From Acinetobacter wuhouensis (GTDB lineage Bacteria > Pseudomonadota > Gammaproteobacteria > Pseudomonadales > Moraxellaceae): a stretch of DNA of 64,000 bases. Of this stretch, positions 1 to 9,687 are shown piece after piece (position 1 is the first letter of the stretch; every line of letters starts with the position of its first letter). Made by a program: the position numbers and the translations under genes. The notes beneath the pieces were generated by a model. The model worked only from the letters and a program-made list of their open reading frames with translations, ran no database searches and was not told where the DNA came from. The stretch lies in contig NZ_CP031716.1 of NCBI RefSeq assembly GCF_001696605.3, positions 2,542,001 through 2,606,000 of the forward strand, read 5' to 3'.

Positions 1-826
1 AACGCTCTTGGAATATCTCGCGATAGTTAAATTTTGGATCATAGGCGGTAATTCCTACAGTGGTATATGCTGCATAAGCCAATAATTCAGCATAAACTTC
101 TACAGCCGTTCCAGTCGGTAGTTTACCTTCTTGTTCTTGCTGAAGAATCCCTTGAATCGCCTGTGGTGCAACCACGGAAATAATATACCCCAAACTGGAT
201 GCAGGTGCGCCCGCAACAGCACCTTTGTAGTTAGCATCATTATTTGATAGTTCAGCAGTACCTAACGAGGCATGACCACCCTGAGATTGTCCAACAGACA
301 TCCATTGCCCATTGATCTGGGTAGAATAATGTTCTTTATAGGCTTTGACTGCATAAATTGCAGAATTGGCAGCGCTCTTCAAATTAAGGTATGGATGAAT
401 ACCTGCTGTACCAAGCCCCTCATAATCAGGAGCAATGATAACATAACCTTCTTTTAACAGACTTTCTGCCATATTTTTAAAGCGTGGGTTAAATGCATTA
501 TTACTTGGCGCACAGCTATCACCAATCCCAACTGTACCATGTTCCCAAACCACAACTTTCCAACCATCTGTAGGTCGTGTCGTTTTAGGGACAAAGACCA
601 TCGCTGTCGCTTTCTTTGTTTCTCCCAAAACATTCGGCATGTTATAGGTCATCACTTTGACCGATGCTGCTGAACTCATTTGATCTAAGTTATATGATTT
701 TTCAGATACATAAGTTTTATTTGATGTCCAATTGTCCCACTTATCATTGTCATCATTACACGCAGTGATCAGCAAAGTTACACTGCACGTCATTGCGATC
801 AGTGTCTTTTTAAAGAATGTCGTCAT
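1..826 (-). CDS. Lipase-like alpha/beta hydrolase lipoprotein (5' part only)
   Basis: The gene runs off the left edge; about 275 N-terminal residues are visible from the ATG at 826. The N-terminus is a lipoprotein signal (basic MTTFFKK, hydrophobic stretch, ITAC lipobox with Cys23), so the product is probably exported and lipidated. A nucleophile elbow GQSQGG and an oxyanion-type WEHGT motif follow, as in secretory lipase-like alpha/beta hydrolases. It is clearly a paralogue of the complete gene at 6367-7608: both share the lipobox, the APDYEGLG motif and the serine elbow (GHSQGG there). The Asp and His of the triad lie outside the window. The substrate is unknown; an ester or lipid is likely from the family. 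Confidence 0.85.
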   Translation of the reverse strand, partial: MTTFFKKTLIAMTCSVTLLITACNDDNDKWDNWTSNKTYVSEKSYNLDQMSSAASVKVMTYNMPNVLGETKKATAMVFVPKTTRPTDGWKVVVWEHGTVGIGDSCAPSNNAFNPRFKNMAESLLKEGYVIIAPDYEGLGTAGIHPYLNLKSAANSAIYAVKAYKEHYSTQINGQWMSVGQSQGGHASLGTAELSNNDANYKGAVAGAPASSLGYIISVVAPQAIQGILQQEQEGKLPTGTAVEVYAELLAYAAYTTVGITAYDPKFNYREIFQER

Positions 827-941
827 TACAAAGTCCTCGATTTTTGTTGTATTAACAGCTCCGTGTTGCAACATTGCATCGCATAAATTGTCTTTATCAC
901 GTCAAAATATGCAGGCAACTCGCAATAATTAAACATAAAAA

Positions 942-964
942 AAAGCATCTTACTAGGATGCTTT
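942..964 (-). terminator. Intrinsic terminator after ubiA
   Basis: AAAGCATC and GATGCTTT pair around a 7-nt loop. On the minus strand the stem is followed by a run of eight T, so it ends ubiCA transcripts. The plus strand also has a short T run, so it may work both ways. Confidence 0.85.
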
Positions 965-1035
965 TTACCAAAAAGTCGAATAACTACTTAAACAAATTCG
1001 ACCAGTTTTTAGAATATTTAATTTTCAAGACGCAG

Positions 1036-1914
1036 TTAAAACAATGCGATAAAAATCCCAACAAAAATAATCAAACCTACCCAACGATTATGTCTAAATG
1101 CCCAAAAACACCACTGTGGATCGCGATCTTTGGTTTTCGTCCACTGATAAATAAAGTCGGCTATCACCAATAACAATGCAATTAAGCCAATTGGAATTAA
1201 AATATTTTCCAAATACAGCGCTGCACCAATCAGAATGACACTGGTTGCCTGCAATAAAGAAATAATTTCAATATCGTATTTTCCAAATAAAATTGCAGTG
1301 GATTTCACCCCAATTTTTAAATCATATTCACGGTCAGTAATGGCATACTGCGTATCATAAGCCACCGTCCAAGCTAAATTGCCGAAATAAAGCAACCAGC
1401 ACGTCCAATCCAAAGGTTTACCCATCGCAGTGAATGACATTGGAATTCCCCATGAAAATGCCATACCTAAAACCACTTGTGGTAAATGGGTATAACGCTT
1501 CATAAACGGATAGACAAAAGCCAAAACCAAACCCGCTAATGCACAATAGAATGTGGCGATCGGCAAGAAGAATAAAGTACAAGCACTTAATGCAACCAAA
1601 CCAATGAATACACCTATTGCTTCTTTGGCGGAAATAACACCAGTTGCCAAAGGACGATTCTTGGTTCGTTCAACATGCGCATCCACTTTACGATCTGCAA
1701 AATCATTGATGGCACAACCTGCCGCACGCATGAAAATCGTGCCCAAAACCATTGCCACTAAAGTCACTAAATCAGGAATACCTTCTGCGGCAATCCAGAG
1801 TGCCCACATGGTTGGCCAAAAGACCAATTCTGTGCCAATTGGCTTATCAAAACGACATAAATAATAATAAGCTTCTAACCGTTGTCGCCAAGTGGTTTGC
1901 TGCGCTATTGCCAT
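1036..1914 (-). CDS. ubiA: 4-hydroxybenzoate octaprenyltransferase UbiA
   Basis: UbiA is an integral membrane prenyltransferase that attaches the polyprenyl tail to 4-hydroxybenzoate in ubiquinone synthesis. The 292-residue length is normal. The first Asp-rich motif is at residues 70-78 (NDFADRKVD), followed by the family signature ERTKNRPLA. The second Asp-rich motif is YDTQYAITDREYD near residue 190. The rest is hydrophobic segments typical of eight or nine helices. It lies 80 nt downstream of ubiC in the same direction, so the two consecutive pathway steps are probably cotranscribed. A terminator follows. Confidence 0.97.
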   Translation of the reverse strand: MAIAQQTTWRQRLEAYYYLCRFDKPIGTELVFWPTMWALWIAAEGIPDLVTLVAMVLGTIFMRAAGCAINDFADRKVDAHVERTKNRPLATGVISAKEAIGVFIGLVALSACTLFFLPIATFYCALAGLVLAFVYPFMKRYTHLPQVVLGMAFSWGIPMSFTAMGKPLDWTCWLLYFGNLAWTVAYDTQYAITDREYDLKIGVKSTAILFGKYDIEIISLLQATSVILIGAALYLENILIPIGLIALLLVIADFIYQWTKTKDRDPQWCFWAFRHNRWVGLIIFVGIFIALF

Positions 1915-1994
1915 GACAGTCCTTCAGTAAGCTTAAATATCAATACTATTTAAAGCTTGGTTAACACATGCTTAGATTTATTCAAATCAAAGCA

Positions 1995-2507
1995 TTATTT
2001 AGAATTCATTTGTTGCTGCAAAAATTGTTCAAAAGCAGGTAAAAAAGTTTCCTGTACAATGAATTTACAACCATGCCAAGTATAGCAACTTTGACGCGTC
2101 CAACCATCTGCCAACTTTAAAACACGGCGCTCGCACAATGGTGTTGTCCGTTGGAAGAGAAATTTTCCAATCGGTTGATTACGAATGTGTTTAAACAGGC
2201 GTGCTTTACGATGGATACTGAGAATAGGAAAAATACTTTTGGCTTTCACCCACGGTTGTGCATCACAACCATATAAATAACTTTCTCGTACCCACGAAGT
2301 GTGTTGATACGGCATTTTCATCCATTGACTATCGATCAATGTCATTCTTTGATAATGCTCTTGAAGTGGTTGAACTTTAAAAACTCCACCCGCCACATCA
2401 GTTAATTGTTGGGTTAATGAACCTTGTGCATACAACCATGTTTTTAATTCAGGAGGAAAACGCTGATCCCGCATTGAGCATGATTGTTTCAATGTTCTAC
2501 CCTTCAA
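1995..2507 (-). CDS. ubiC: Chorismate lyase UbiC
   Basis: UbiC removes pyruvate from chorismate to give 4-hydroxybenzoate, the first committed step of ubiquinone synthesis. The 170 residues match the family length. By comparison with the E. coli enzyme (recalled), Arg74 in WVRESYLYG and Glu153 in VQETFLPAF match the two active-site residues Arg76 and Glu155. The alternative start at Met12 (MRDQRFPPE) cannot be excluded. It is upstream of ubiA in a ubiCA operon. Confidence 0.93.
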   Translation of the reverse strand: MKGRTLKQSCSMRDQRFPPELKTWLYAQGSLTQQLTDVAGGVFKVQPLQEHYQRMTLIDSQWMKMPYQHTSWVRESYLYGCDAQPWVKAKSIFPILSIHRKARLFKHIRNQPIGKFLFQRTTPLCERRVLKLADGWTRQSCYTWHGCKFIVQETFLPAFEQFLQQQMNSK

Positions 2508-2739
2508 TTTTTCGATGCCTCAGTGTAACTGAAATTTAGATATTTGTTTGCAATGCGCATTAAAATAATAGGGTTTGGTGTGAAAAATCATCATTTGAGA
2601 ATTAATTAATATTACTCAATATAGAATTTCAAATCATCAGAAAATATTTTATACACCCTCCACTCTATATTTTTACATTAAAAATGCTTTCTGCTACATT
2701 TCAATGAATCGCTTAAATTCCACCTTTATGGACAATAAA

Positions 2740-4278
2740 ATGAAGATAAAAGCACTATTACACTTCAGTCTTTTTTGTATTCCTTCAAGTTACTGTTTTG
2801 CACTGGGGCTATCTCAATCGCCTATTCAGCAAGTTACGCTCTACCCGACTGTTGCCAAAATTGAGCGAAGCATTCCAGTCCAAGCAGGTGAACAATTGGT
2901 GACATTGACGGGACTTGCAGCTAACTTTGATATCAATCAATTGCAATATCAAAGTACCAATATTGAAGTGAATGCTGTTTCACATACCGACAGTGCGCTT
3001 GATAAACCTGCAGGCAATGAATCTAGCCAATTACGCAATAAAATTGATGACATTAAAAAGAAAATTTCTGAGCAAAATTCAATTATTCAAGCGGCTGAAC
3101 TGCAAAATAAATTTCTGGGTAATGTGACCACTGGCTCTGCTTCAGTTGTACGTGAGCAAGCTTACCAAGCCTTTATTGCCATTGATAAAGCTAAAATTGA
3201 AAAAGAAAAACTCGCACAACGCCTAGAAGAACTAGAACAGGATTTAAATGCGATTGGCGATAGCGAGTTTAATCAACGAACGCTTAAATTTTATGTCAAT
3301 GCACCACAACGTGGTGAAATTACCCTGAGCTATATGGTGCCTTATGCACGCTGGCAACCGACATATAAAGCTGAACTCAATACACAAACCAAGCAAGTCA
3401 AACTCACACGTATGGCGATGATTGCGCAAAAAACGGGAGAGGATTGGAATAATGTCAAACTTGCACTATCCACTTCGACACCACAAAATTATGTACAACA
3501 AATTCAGCCACAACAATGGTGGGTAGACTATTACGAACCGCAACCATATCCAATGCCTGCACCTGCCCCTGTTTTAGCAGAAGTCGCTTTTTCTGACAGC
3601 AGCGCAGAAAAATTAGGAAAAAGTCAACGCAATCCTGCACCAGCTTTTCCTCAATTTCAATCAATGGATCTTAACTTTAGTACCGAATTCCGTTCTGAAA
3701 CTAAAGCGACTATTCCAAGCAGCCAACAGCAGATTTACTTACCACTCAGCGCCGAACAGTATCCTGCAAAACTTTCAGTTTGGGCGATTCCTAAACAAAG
3801 TACACAAGCAACATTAAATGCAGAAATTGCCAAACTTGATCAAAATTGGCCATCTGGAACAGTCAAACTATATCGTGATGGTGACTATATTGGACAGCGC
3901 GCATGGAATAATAGTGCTGACGAAGCCTTACAAATGAGTTTTGGTGTAGATGAACAAATTCAGGTTAAAGTTATCGATCTAACGGATAAGAAAAGCCCTG
4001 TACGCAGTCAATCAGAAACTATTCAAAAACAGCAGTATTCGATTCAAAATTTGCATAATTATCCAATGGCTGTGACCATTTTTGAGTCAGAACCGCAAAG
4101 TCGTAATGACAAACTGACAACGCAATCCGTTTATAGCACACCACCAACAGCAACCAAGTGGAATGACCAACCCAATATCAACCAATGGCACATCAATTTA
4201 GAACCAAAACAGACCTTTAAACTAGATGTACAACATCAATTTAAATATCCAAGCAAAGGTAATACTTCAGGTTTTTAA
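2740..4278 (+). CDS. DUF4139 (MuiA-like) exported protein
   Basis: This is a protein of about 512 residues with an N-terminal DUF4140-type region, a coiled coil around residues 95-170 (charged NKIDDIKKKISEQNS and KIEKEKLAQRLEELEQ stretches), and a C-terminal DUF4139 beta-rich domain containing the YMVPYARWQPTYKAEL motif. Members are sometimes called mucoidy inhibitor MuiA; the biochemical role is unknown. No start has a good Shine-Dalgarno sequence. The ATG at 2740 is chosen because it opens directly with a signal peptide (MKIKALLHFSLFCIPSS). ATGs at 2704 and 2728 would put hydrophilic residues before it. The gene is monocistronic, with a terminator 20 nt downstream. Confidence 0.82.
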   Translation: MKIKALLHFSLFCIPSSYCFALGLSQSPIQQVTLYPTVAKIERSIPVQAGEQLVTLTGLAANFDINQLQYQSTNIEVNAVSHTDSALDKPAGNESSQLRNKIDDIKKKISEQNSIIQAAELQNKFLGNVTTGSASVVREQAYQAFIAIDKAKIEKEKLAQRLEELEQDLNAIGDSEFNQRTLKFYVNAPQRGEITLSYMVPYARWQPTYKAELNTQTKQVKLTRMAMIAQKTGEDWNNVKLALSTSTPQNYVQQIQPQQWWVDYYEPQPYPMPAPAPVLAEVAFSDSSAEKLGKSQRNPAPAFPQFQSMDLNFSTEFRSETKATIPSSQQQIYLPLSAEQYPAKLSVWAIPKQSTQATLNAEIAKLDQNWPSGTVKLYRDGDYIGQRAWNNSADEALQMSFGVDEQIQVKVIDLTDKKSPVRSQSETIQKQQYSIQNLHNYPMAVTIFESEPQSRNDKLTTQSVYSTPPTATKWNDQPNINQWHINLEPKQTFKLDVQHQFKYPSKGNTSGF

Positions 4279-4296
4279 AGTTTAAATTTTAGGAAT

Positions 4297-4326
4297 AATA
4301 AAGCCCAGTCTGACTGGGCTTTGTTT
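4297..4326 (+). terminator. Terminator between DUF4139 gene and rnk
   Basis: AAAGCCCAGT and ACTGGGCTTT form a strong GC-rich stem followed by GTTTT on the plus strand. It lies between convergent genes, and the minus strand also reads TTTATTATT after the stem, so it probably serves rnk as well. Confidence 0.85.
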
Positions 4327-4358
4327 TAATCGATATTCTCTATTTAAAACATCAAAGA

Positions 4359-4763
4359 TTAATTAAAATCACCTTCTCTTTCAGGCTGAAAAAGCACTTT
4401 TTCAATTTTAATTTTCATAGTGTGACCATCAGGCTGCGGCCATTCAATTTCTTGACCTTCAGCTAAACCAAGAATTGCAGCACCCACAGGAGCAACGATA
4501 TTCACTTGACCTTTATCACCGTGAAAATCATGCGGATAAACCAAAGTGATTTCTGTCGACTCTGTAGCAGGTGCAATAGTAATCAACACTTTTGCATTCA
4601 TTGTCACCACATTGGTTGGAACATCTTGTGGTGCAACAACATCAGCTCGCGCCAATTCTTCTTCTAAATGTTGCATTGTCGGCGTCAATTTCGCCTGATG
4701 CTCTAACATCGTTTCAAGTCGGTTTAAATCTTGTTCAGAAATAATAATATTCGGTTTTGCCAT
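4359..4763 (-). CDS. rnk: Nucleoside diphosphate kinase regulator Rnk
   Basis: The protein has 134 residues. The N-terminal half is a short helical hairpin (residues 8-50), and the C-terminal half is a GreA/GreB C-terminal-like FKBP fold recognised by VNIVAPVGAAILGLAEGQEIEWPQPDG. This is the Rnk architecture. Rnk binds RNA polymerase near the secondary channel and was named for affecting nucleoside diphosphate kinase levels. The length matches E. coli Rnk. It is convergent with the DUF4139 gene and divergent from nothing close. The domain call is firm; the physiological role here is by homology. Confidence 0.9.
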   Translation of the reverse strand: MAKPNIIISEQDLNRLETMLEHQAKLTPTMQHLEEELARADVVAPQDVPTNVVTMNAKVLITIAPATESTEITLVYPHDFHGDKGQVNIVAPVGAAILGLAEGQEIEWPQPDGHTMKIKIEKVLFQPEREGDFN

Positions 4764-4886
4764 GTGCTTAATTCCTTTGACCTTTCACATCATTTGCTAT
4801 AGCAGTGATCATTTTAATAAATTCTATTTCTTTTATAACAGATATTTATATCGTAAGTGGAACTATTCCACTTTTTACTTCAGCAT

Positions 4887-4910
4887 AAAAAAAGCCCCCT
4901 TGAGGGGGCT
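4887..4910 (-). terminator. Intrinsic terminator after glyA
   Basis: GCCCCCT and AGGGGGC pair around a 2-nt loop at 4894-4909; the minus strand continues into seven T. It is 16 nt past the glyA stop. Confidence 0.92.
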
Positions 4911-4925
4911 TTCTCAAGTCAATGC

Positions 4926-6179
4926 TTATTTTGCATAAACTGGAAATTTAGCACATACCGCTTCAACTTTCGCTTTCACAGTATTGATCACAGCTTCATC
5001 ACCTTTCGCATCAAGGATATCTGCAATCCAGCCAGCCAAGTCACGAACTTCAGCTTCACCGAAACCACGTGTAGTTACAGCAGGCGTACCAATACGGATA
5101 CCAGATGTAACGAATGGAGAGCGTGGATCATTTGGTACAGAGTTTTTGTTCACAGTAATGTGAGCAGCACCTAACCATGCATCAGCATCTTTACCAGTCA
5201 CATCTTGCTTAATTAAAGACAACAAGAATAAATGGTTTTCAGTACCACCAGAAACCACATCATAACCACGAGCGATCAATACTTCAGCCATCGCTTGAGC
5301 ATTTTTAACCACTTGTTGTTGATATGTTTTGTATTCAGGTGCCATCGCTTCTTTAAAGCAGATTGCTTTAGCCGCTACAGCGTGAACTAAAGGACCACCT
5401 TGGTTACCAGGGAATACAGCAGATTGAAGTTTTTTCTCGATTTCTTCATTTGCTTTTGCAAGGATTAAACCTGAACGTGGACCACGTAAAGTTTTATGTG
5501 TAGTCGTTGTTGTTACGTCAGCAATTTGAACAGGGCTTGGGTAAACACCCGCAGCAACTAAACCTGCAACGTGTGCCATATCTACGAATAAATATGCGCC
5601 AACTTTGTCCGCGATGTCACGGAAACGTTGCCAATCAACGATTTGGCTATAAGCAGAGAAACCTGCCACGATCATACGTGGTTTGTGTTCTACAGCTAAA
5701 CGTTCAACTTCTTCGTAATCGATTTCACCAGTTTCTGGGTTTAAACCGTATTGAATTGCATTATACGTTTTACCAGAGAAGCTAACTTTAGCACCGTGAG
5801 TCAAGTGACCACCGTGAGCAAGGCTCATACCTAATACTGTATCACCAGGATTAAGAAGCGCTAAATAAACTGCCGAGTTTGCTTGTGAACCCGCATGTGG
5901 TTGAACGTTAGCATAATCAGCACCGAATAATTCTTTAGCACGATCAATCGCCAATTGCTCGATCACATCTACATATTCACAACCGCCGTAGTAGCGTTTG
6001 CCTGGATAACCTTCCGCATATTTGTTAGTGAGTTTTGATCCTTGAGCTTCCATTACTGCTGGTGAGCAATAGTTTTCAGATGCGATCAACTCAATATGAG
6101 CTTCTTGACGAGCATCTTCTTGAGCAATTGCTTGAGCGATTTCTGGATCAAATTCAGAAATAGAGATATTGGCGAACAT
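4926..6179 (-). CDS. glyA: Serine hydroxymethyltransferase GlyA
   Basis: GlyA is a cytosolic PLP enzyme that converts serine and tetrahydrofolate to glycine and 5,10-methylenetetrahydrofolate, the main source of one-carbon units. All 417 residues align with the family length. The PLP lysine is Lys229 in [15 protein letters not shown], and the conserved [10 protein letters not shown] motif is at residues 58-66. The first ATG is preceded by AGGACC on the coding strand. It is a single-gene unit closed by a strong terminator. Confidence 0.98.
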   Translation of the reverse strand: MFANISISEFDPEIAQAIAQEDARQEAHIELIASENYCSPAVMEAQGSKLTNKYAEGYPGKRYYGGCEYVDVIEQLAIDRAKELFGADYANVQPHAGSQANSAVYLALLNPGDTVLGMSLAHGGHLTHGAKVSFSGKTYNAIQYGLNPETGEIDYEEVERLAVEHKPRMIVAGFSAYSQIVDWQRFRDIADKVGAYLFVDMAHVAGLVAAGVYPSPVQIADVTTTTTHKTLRGPRSGLILAKANEEIEKKLQSAVFPGNQGGPLVHAVAAKAICFKEAMAPEYKTYQQQVVKNAQAMAEVLIARGYDVVSGGTENHLFLLSLIKQDVTGKDADAWLGAAHITVNKNSVPNDPRSPFVTSGIRIGTPAVTTRGFGEAEVRDLAGWIADILDAKGDEAVINTVKAKVEAVCAKFPVYAK

Positions 6180-6284
6180 TAGCGAGGTCCTATGAATTAG
6201 GGCTTTTAAGCCGTGCTAAGATTGCGCGCATTGTAACATGAAATAATCGCTTATACAGAATGAAGTTTGCTCTGTTTTAAATAA

Positions 6285-6315
6285 AAATGGTTCATGCTTA
6301 AAACACGAACCATTT
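6285..6315 (-). terminator. Hairpin after lipase-like gene
   Basis: AAATGGTTC (6285-6293) and GAACCATTT (6307-6315) pair with extra pairing inside the loop. The minus strand continues TTTTATTT, so it could terminate the hydrolase gene ending at 6367. It is less GC-rich than the other terminators in this window. Confidence 0.55.
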
Positions 6316-6366
6316 GATTAAAATATGATGATTTTAATATCCATCATGATGTACAGAATCATGAAT

Positions 6367-7608
6367 TTATTGAGCAGGCATCATGCTTTTCACATCGTTC
6401 ACAATATTCGCTAAATTTGCCGTGTACGCAGTGGTATGATCCCACTCCGCTTCAGTATGATACGTGATGTTACTTTGTTTCGCACCATCTCCTGTGAGTA
6501 AAAAGTCTGTCACTTTTTTCGGTACTGTTGCATCCGCACCACCCTGATAAATAATCACAGGCTGATTCAGTTTAACTTGTAACGGTTGAGACTCTGAAAT
6601 AAGGAATGTGCTCACAGCAGATAATTCAAGAAAATTACTCTGTGTTCTTGGATAACCTTCTAGTGAATAATTATTTTCAGACGCATATTTCATCATTCCG
6701 CCCCCCAACGTCAGCCCAACATCCCCTGAACATAATGTTTCAGCAGATTGTGCTAATGTATCTGTTGGGGATTTAAAAACCTGACTAAAAGTTAGTTGTG
6801 GATTTTTATTACGCAAGCCCGCTGTAATCAATGCCGTATAGGTATCTAAAGAAGCCAATGTTGAAATTTTAGCGCTTAAATCATTCATTTCATTTGCTTG
6901 CGCTTCACCACCTAGCAAAATTAAAGACAGATTAGATGCAGGTGCAACGGCAATCGTTCCTTTATAATTCAGTTGTGCTCTTGATGCATATTGAGCAGCA
7001 CCTAATACAGCTTGTCCACCTTGAGAATGTCCAATCGCCAACCAATCCTTACTGACAGACTTACCTTGTTTTTTAATATAATCTCGTGCAGCTACAACAG
7101 CATCTGTAATCGAATAAGCTTCGCTTTTTAAATTTAAGAATGGATGTACTTCACGACCACTTGGCTCACCTAAACCTTCATAATCTGGCGCAACAACCAC
7201 ATAACCCTGAGCCAGTAATTGCTTCAATAATACTTCTGTCCCTTTTAGACCTTGCTGACTCGGTGCACATTTGTCCGCTACACCTGTAGTCCCATGCGCC
7301 CATGCAACCACAGGCCAACCTGCTGCTGGCGGTGTTGTTTTAGGTACAAAAACTAAAGCAGTGGCTTGTGTTTCTTTATCATTTACCCCTTTCATTTTAT
7401 AAGTCATCACCACACTTTCAGCTGCGACGGCACTCATATCATCTTTAGAATATGCCGTTGGGATTCCCACAACTGGATTGGTAATATTATTGGCATTCGG
7501 ATCAGTACTTCCACCAATGATTGAACTACCATTATCATCACTATCATTACAAGCACTTAGGATTAAACCAGAACTTAAAATGAGCACCGTTAACAGATTT
7601 CTTTTCAT
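6367..7608 (-). CDS. Lipase-like alpha/beta hydrolase lipoprotein
   Basis: This is a 413-residue exported hydrolase. The start is set at the ATG at 7608 rather than the upstream one at 7629, because it opens directly with a lipoprotein signal: MKRNLLTV, hydrophobic core, LSAC lipobox with Cys20. The serine elbow is GHSQGG (Ser195). A candidate Asp is in YQGGADATVP and a candidate His in EWDHTTAY, completing a triad in the usual order. The WAHGT motif near residue 105 resembles an oxyanion loop. It is the full-length paralogue of the partial gene at 1-826, separated from it by unrelated housekeeping genes. The substrate cannot be told; esterase or lipase activity on the cell surface is an inference. 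Confidence 0.85.
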   Translation of the reverse strand: MKRNLLTVLILSSGLILSACNDSDDNGSSIIGGSTDPNANNITNPVVGIPTAYSKDDMSAVAAESVVMTYKMKGVNDKETQATALVFVPKTTPPAAGWPVVAWAHGTTGVADKCAPSQQGLKGTEVLLKQLLAQGYVVVAPDYEGLGEPSGREVHPFLNLKSEAYSITDAVVAARDYIKKQGKSVSKDWLAIGHSQGGQAVLGAAQYASRAQLNYKGTIAVAPASNLSLILLGGEAQANEMNDLSAKISTLASLDTYTALITAGLRNKNPQLTFSQVFKSPTDTLAQSAETLCSGDVGLTLGGGMMKYASENNYSLEGYPRTQSNFLELSAVSTFLISESQPLQVKLNQPVIIYQGGADATVPKKVTDFLLTGDGAKQSNITYHTEAEWDHTTAYTANLANIVNDVKSMMPAQ

Positions 7609-7964
7609 GTGACTTATCCTTAAACACAATTTTAAAATTTTGTATGCAAACTACATTTCGCACATTAATTCATCAATACGTCAAAAAAATATGTTAGGCA
7701 AGCATTTTTACAGCGAATTTTTAACAATCATTCTATAAATCAAATAAGCTCTATAAGTAGATTAAACTTTAAGAATAACAGCCAATAGATTTAGAATTTT
7801 TTTAATCTCACCATCACATTTTGGTCATTCAAAAAATCATGAACATCGGATATTGATAATAAAGTTGTCGTTAAAATAAAAATATCACGCTTTAAATTGT
7901 ATTCATTTCTCAAAAACGCTAGTGTAATAAAGTTTTCCGTTTTACTGGCTTGGGAATAAAAGGC
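7609..7964. other. AT-rich divergent intergenic region
   Basis: These 356 nt separate the divergent hydrolase and exonuclease genes. The region is AT-rich with several possible promoter hexamers, but no open frame, repeat or convincing operator was found. Confidence 0.5.
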
Positions 7965-8666
7965 ATGCAGGCAATTATTTTAGATACTGAAACTCATACG
8001 CTGAATGGTTTACCCATTGAAATTGCTTATGCACCGATCCAAATTCAAGCTGGCAAACTCAGTCTAGACCGTGAACAAATGTTTGATCAGCTTTATAGCA
8101 TTGGCGATGAAAAAATCGCTTTCGGTTCAATGGCTGTACATCATATTTTAGAATCAGATTTGATCGGACAACCGAATTTTTCCAGTTTTACATTACCCTC
8201 AGACACGACCTATATCATTGGACATAATATTGATTATGATATTCGTGCAATTCAACAATGTGGTCTAGATACTTCTCAGATCAAAGCCATTTGTACCCTT
8301 GCTCTTGCACGCTTAGTTTGGCCAGATGCCGAAGCGCATAATATTTCCGCATTGATTTATATGATCAGTAAAGGCAGTGAAAAAGCTCGAGAGATGTTAA
8401 AAGGTGCACATCGTGCAGATGCGGATATTATTTTAACTGCCAATATCTTAATGCACATTATTTATCATTTGAAAATTCAAACAATTGAAGAACTTTATGA
8501 GGCATCAGAAGATGCCAGAATCCCACGTAGTATCAATTTTGGGAAGCATCGTGGTACTGCGATTGCAGAATTGCCTAACGATTATGTGCAATGGTTACTT
8601 CGTCAGGAAGACTTAGACCCATATCTGCGTAAAGCACTCGAAAATGCGAATTTAATCACACTTTAA
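7965..8666 (+). CDS. DEDD-type 3'-5' exonuclease with DUF3820 tail
   Basis: The 233-residue protein has an RNase T/DnaQ-like exonuclease fold: motif I DTE at residues 7-9 (MQAIILDTET), motif II in IIGHNIDYDIRAI, and a final HRADADI giving the DEDDh-type last pair. Residues around 190-230 (INFGKHRGTAIAELPNDYVQWLL) form a DUF3820 module, often fused to or next to exonucleases. The start is the ATG at 7965; a TTG at 7950 in the same frame is possible, but the fold starts directly at the ATG. It probably trims single-stranded DNA or RNA ends; the substrate is not determined. Confidence 0.85.
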   Translation: MQAIILDTETHTLNGLPIEIAYAPIQIQAGKLSLDREQMFDQLYSIGDEKIAFGSMAVHHILESDLIGQPNFSSFTLPSDTTYIIGHNIDYDIRAIQQCGLDTSQIKAICTLALARLVWPDAEAHNISALIYMISKGSEKAREMLKGAHRADADIILTANILMHIIYHLKIQTIEELYEASEDARIPRSINFGKHRGTAIAELPNDYVQWLLRQEDLDPYLRKALENANLITL

Positions 8667-8751
8667 GCTTATGATTTGTAATAATAAAGTCATATTAGTG
8701 TAATTTTCATTCTTTATCCTAGAGTCATTTTATTGGGGAATAAATTGACTC

Positions 8752-9447
8752 ATGGAACATTATATTAAAACTGATTTAGGCATTCAGGCATTACAACAGC
8801 GCTCTTTTCAACTTAATGCCCGCCAAAGACAGCTTTTACTTTTGATCGGAACAGATGACTTTAAAATATTGAATAGTGGATTAAAACAACGCCTAGCCAC
8901 ACCTGAACTGATTCAACAACTCGAAGATTTAGGGCTCATTTTTCAAAACCAAACTCATCAAGCAAATCCCGTTACAATTGAATCTACTCAGCGCCAACAA
9001 TCCCCTGTTCAAAACGTAGACTCGAAAAATTCCAATCAAAAACTCGAATTAAAGAGCAAGGAATACCCTACTGAGATTACTTCACAGCAAGACTCTAAAG
9101 AATCATCAACATCCAACATTCAAGTCAGTGAAAAGTTAATTGAAAATGTCCAAGCCAAACCAATACTCGAAAATGTTGTTGAAACCGTAGAATCTATTCA
9201 ATCCGAACGTATAAGTCTTTCTTTTAATGAAATTCAACAAACAATGTCTAATTTATTGCAAACCCATTGCGGACTCATGGCAAAGCAACTCATCGTCAAA
9301 ATACAACAGGCGACATCAGTACGTGAATTAAAACTTTGCCAAATGCAATGGATTACCGCTTTACAGGAATCAAGAATTTCACCGATCCTACTGAATCAAA
9401 CCATGCAGCAAATCAATTATTCATTACAACATTTACAATCATCTTAA
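8752..9447 (+). CDS. Hypothetical protein with Gln/Ser-rich linker
   Basis: The family is not recognised. The 231-residue protein has three visible parts: a compact N-terminal region (about 1-63), a low-complexity Gln/Ser/Glu-rich linker (about 65-150), and a helical C-terminal region (about 155-231). The N-terminal part has a leucine pattern (ARQRQLLLLIGTDD through LEDLGLIF) like small winged-helix-type modules, which is only a weak hint. There is no signal peptide or membrane segment. GGGGAA lies about 12 nt before the ATG. It is in line with the exonuclease upstream but 85 nt away. Confidence 0.65.
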   Translation: MEHYIKTDLGIQALQQRSFQLNARQRQLLLLIGTDDFKILNSGLKQRLATPELIQQLEDLGLIFQNQTHQANPVTIESTQRQQSPVQNVDSKNSNQKLELKSKEYPTEITSQQDSKESSTSNIQVSEKLIENVQAKPILENVVETVESIQSERISLSFNEIQQTMSNLLQTHCGLMAKQLIVKIQQATSVRELKLCQMQWITALQESRISPILLNQTMQQINYSLQHLQSS

Positions 9448-9687
9448 ATAAAGTAGATTTGCCAATTTTACAATCTTGATTTAGATAAATCAGAAGATCA
9501 ACTTAGCGCTTTTAAAGTGCTTCTCAGTCTTTTTTTGTCTAATTTTTTAAATTTTAAAATAAACTTATCAATAACTTGTGAATTTTCACCGTAAAATTAA
9601 AACAATTGAATCAAATATTTTAGACTTTTGCTGAATCAACGACATCGTATTTTGAACGTATAAAAGTTGTTTTGGGGAAATTTACAA

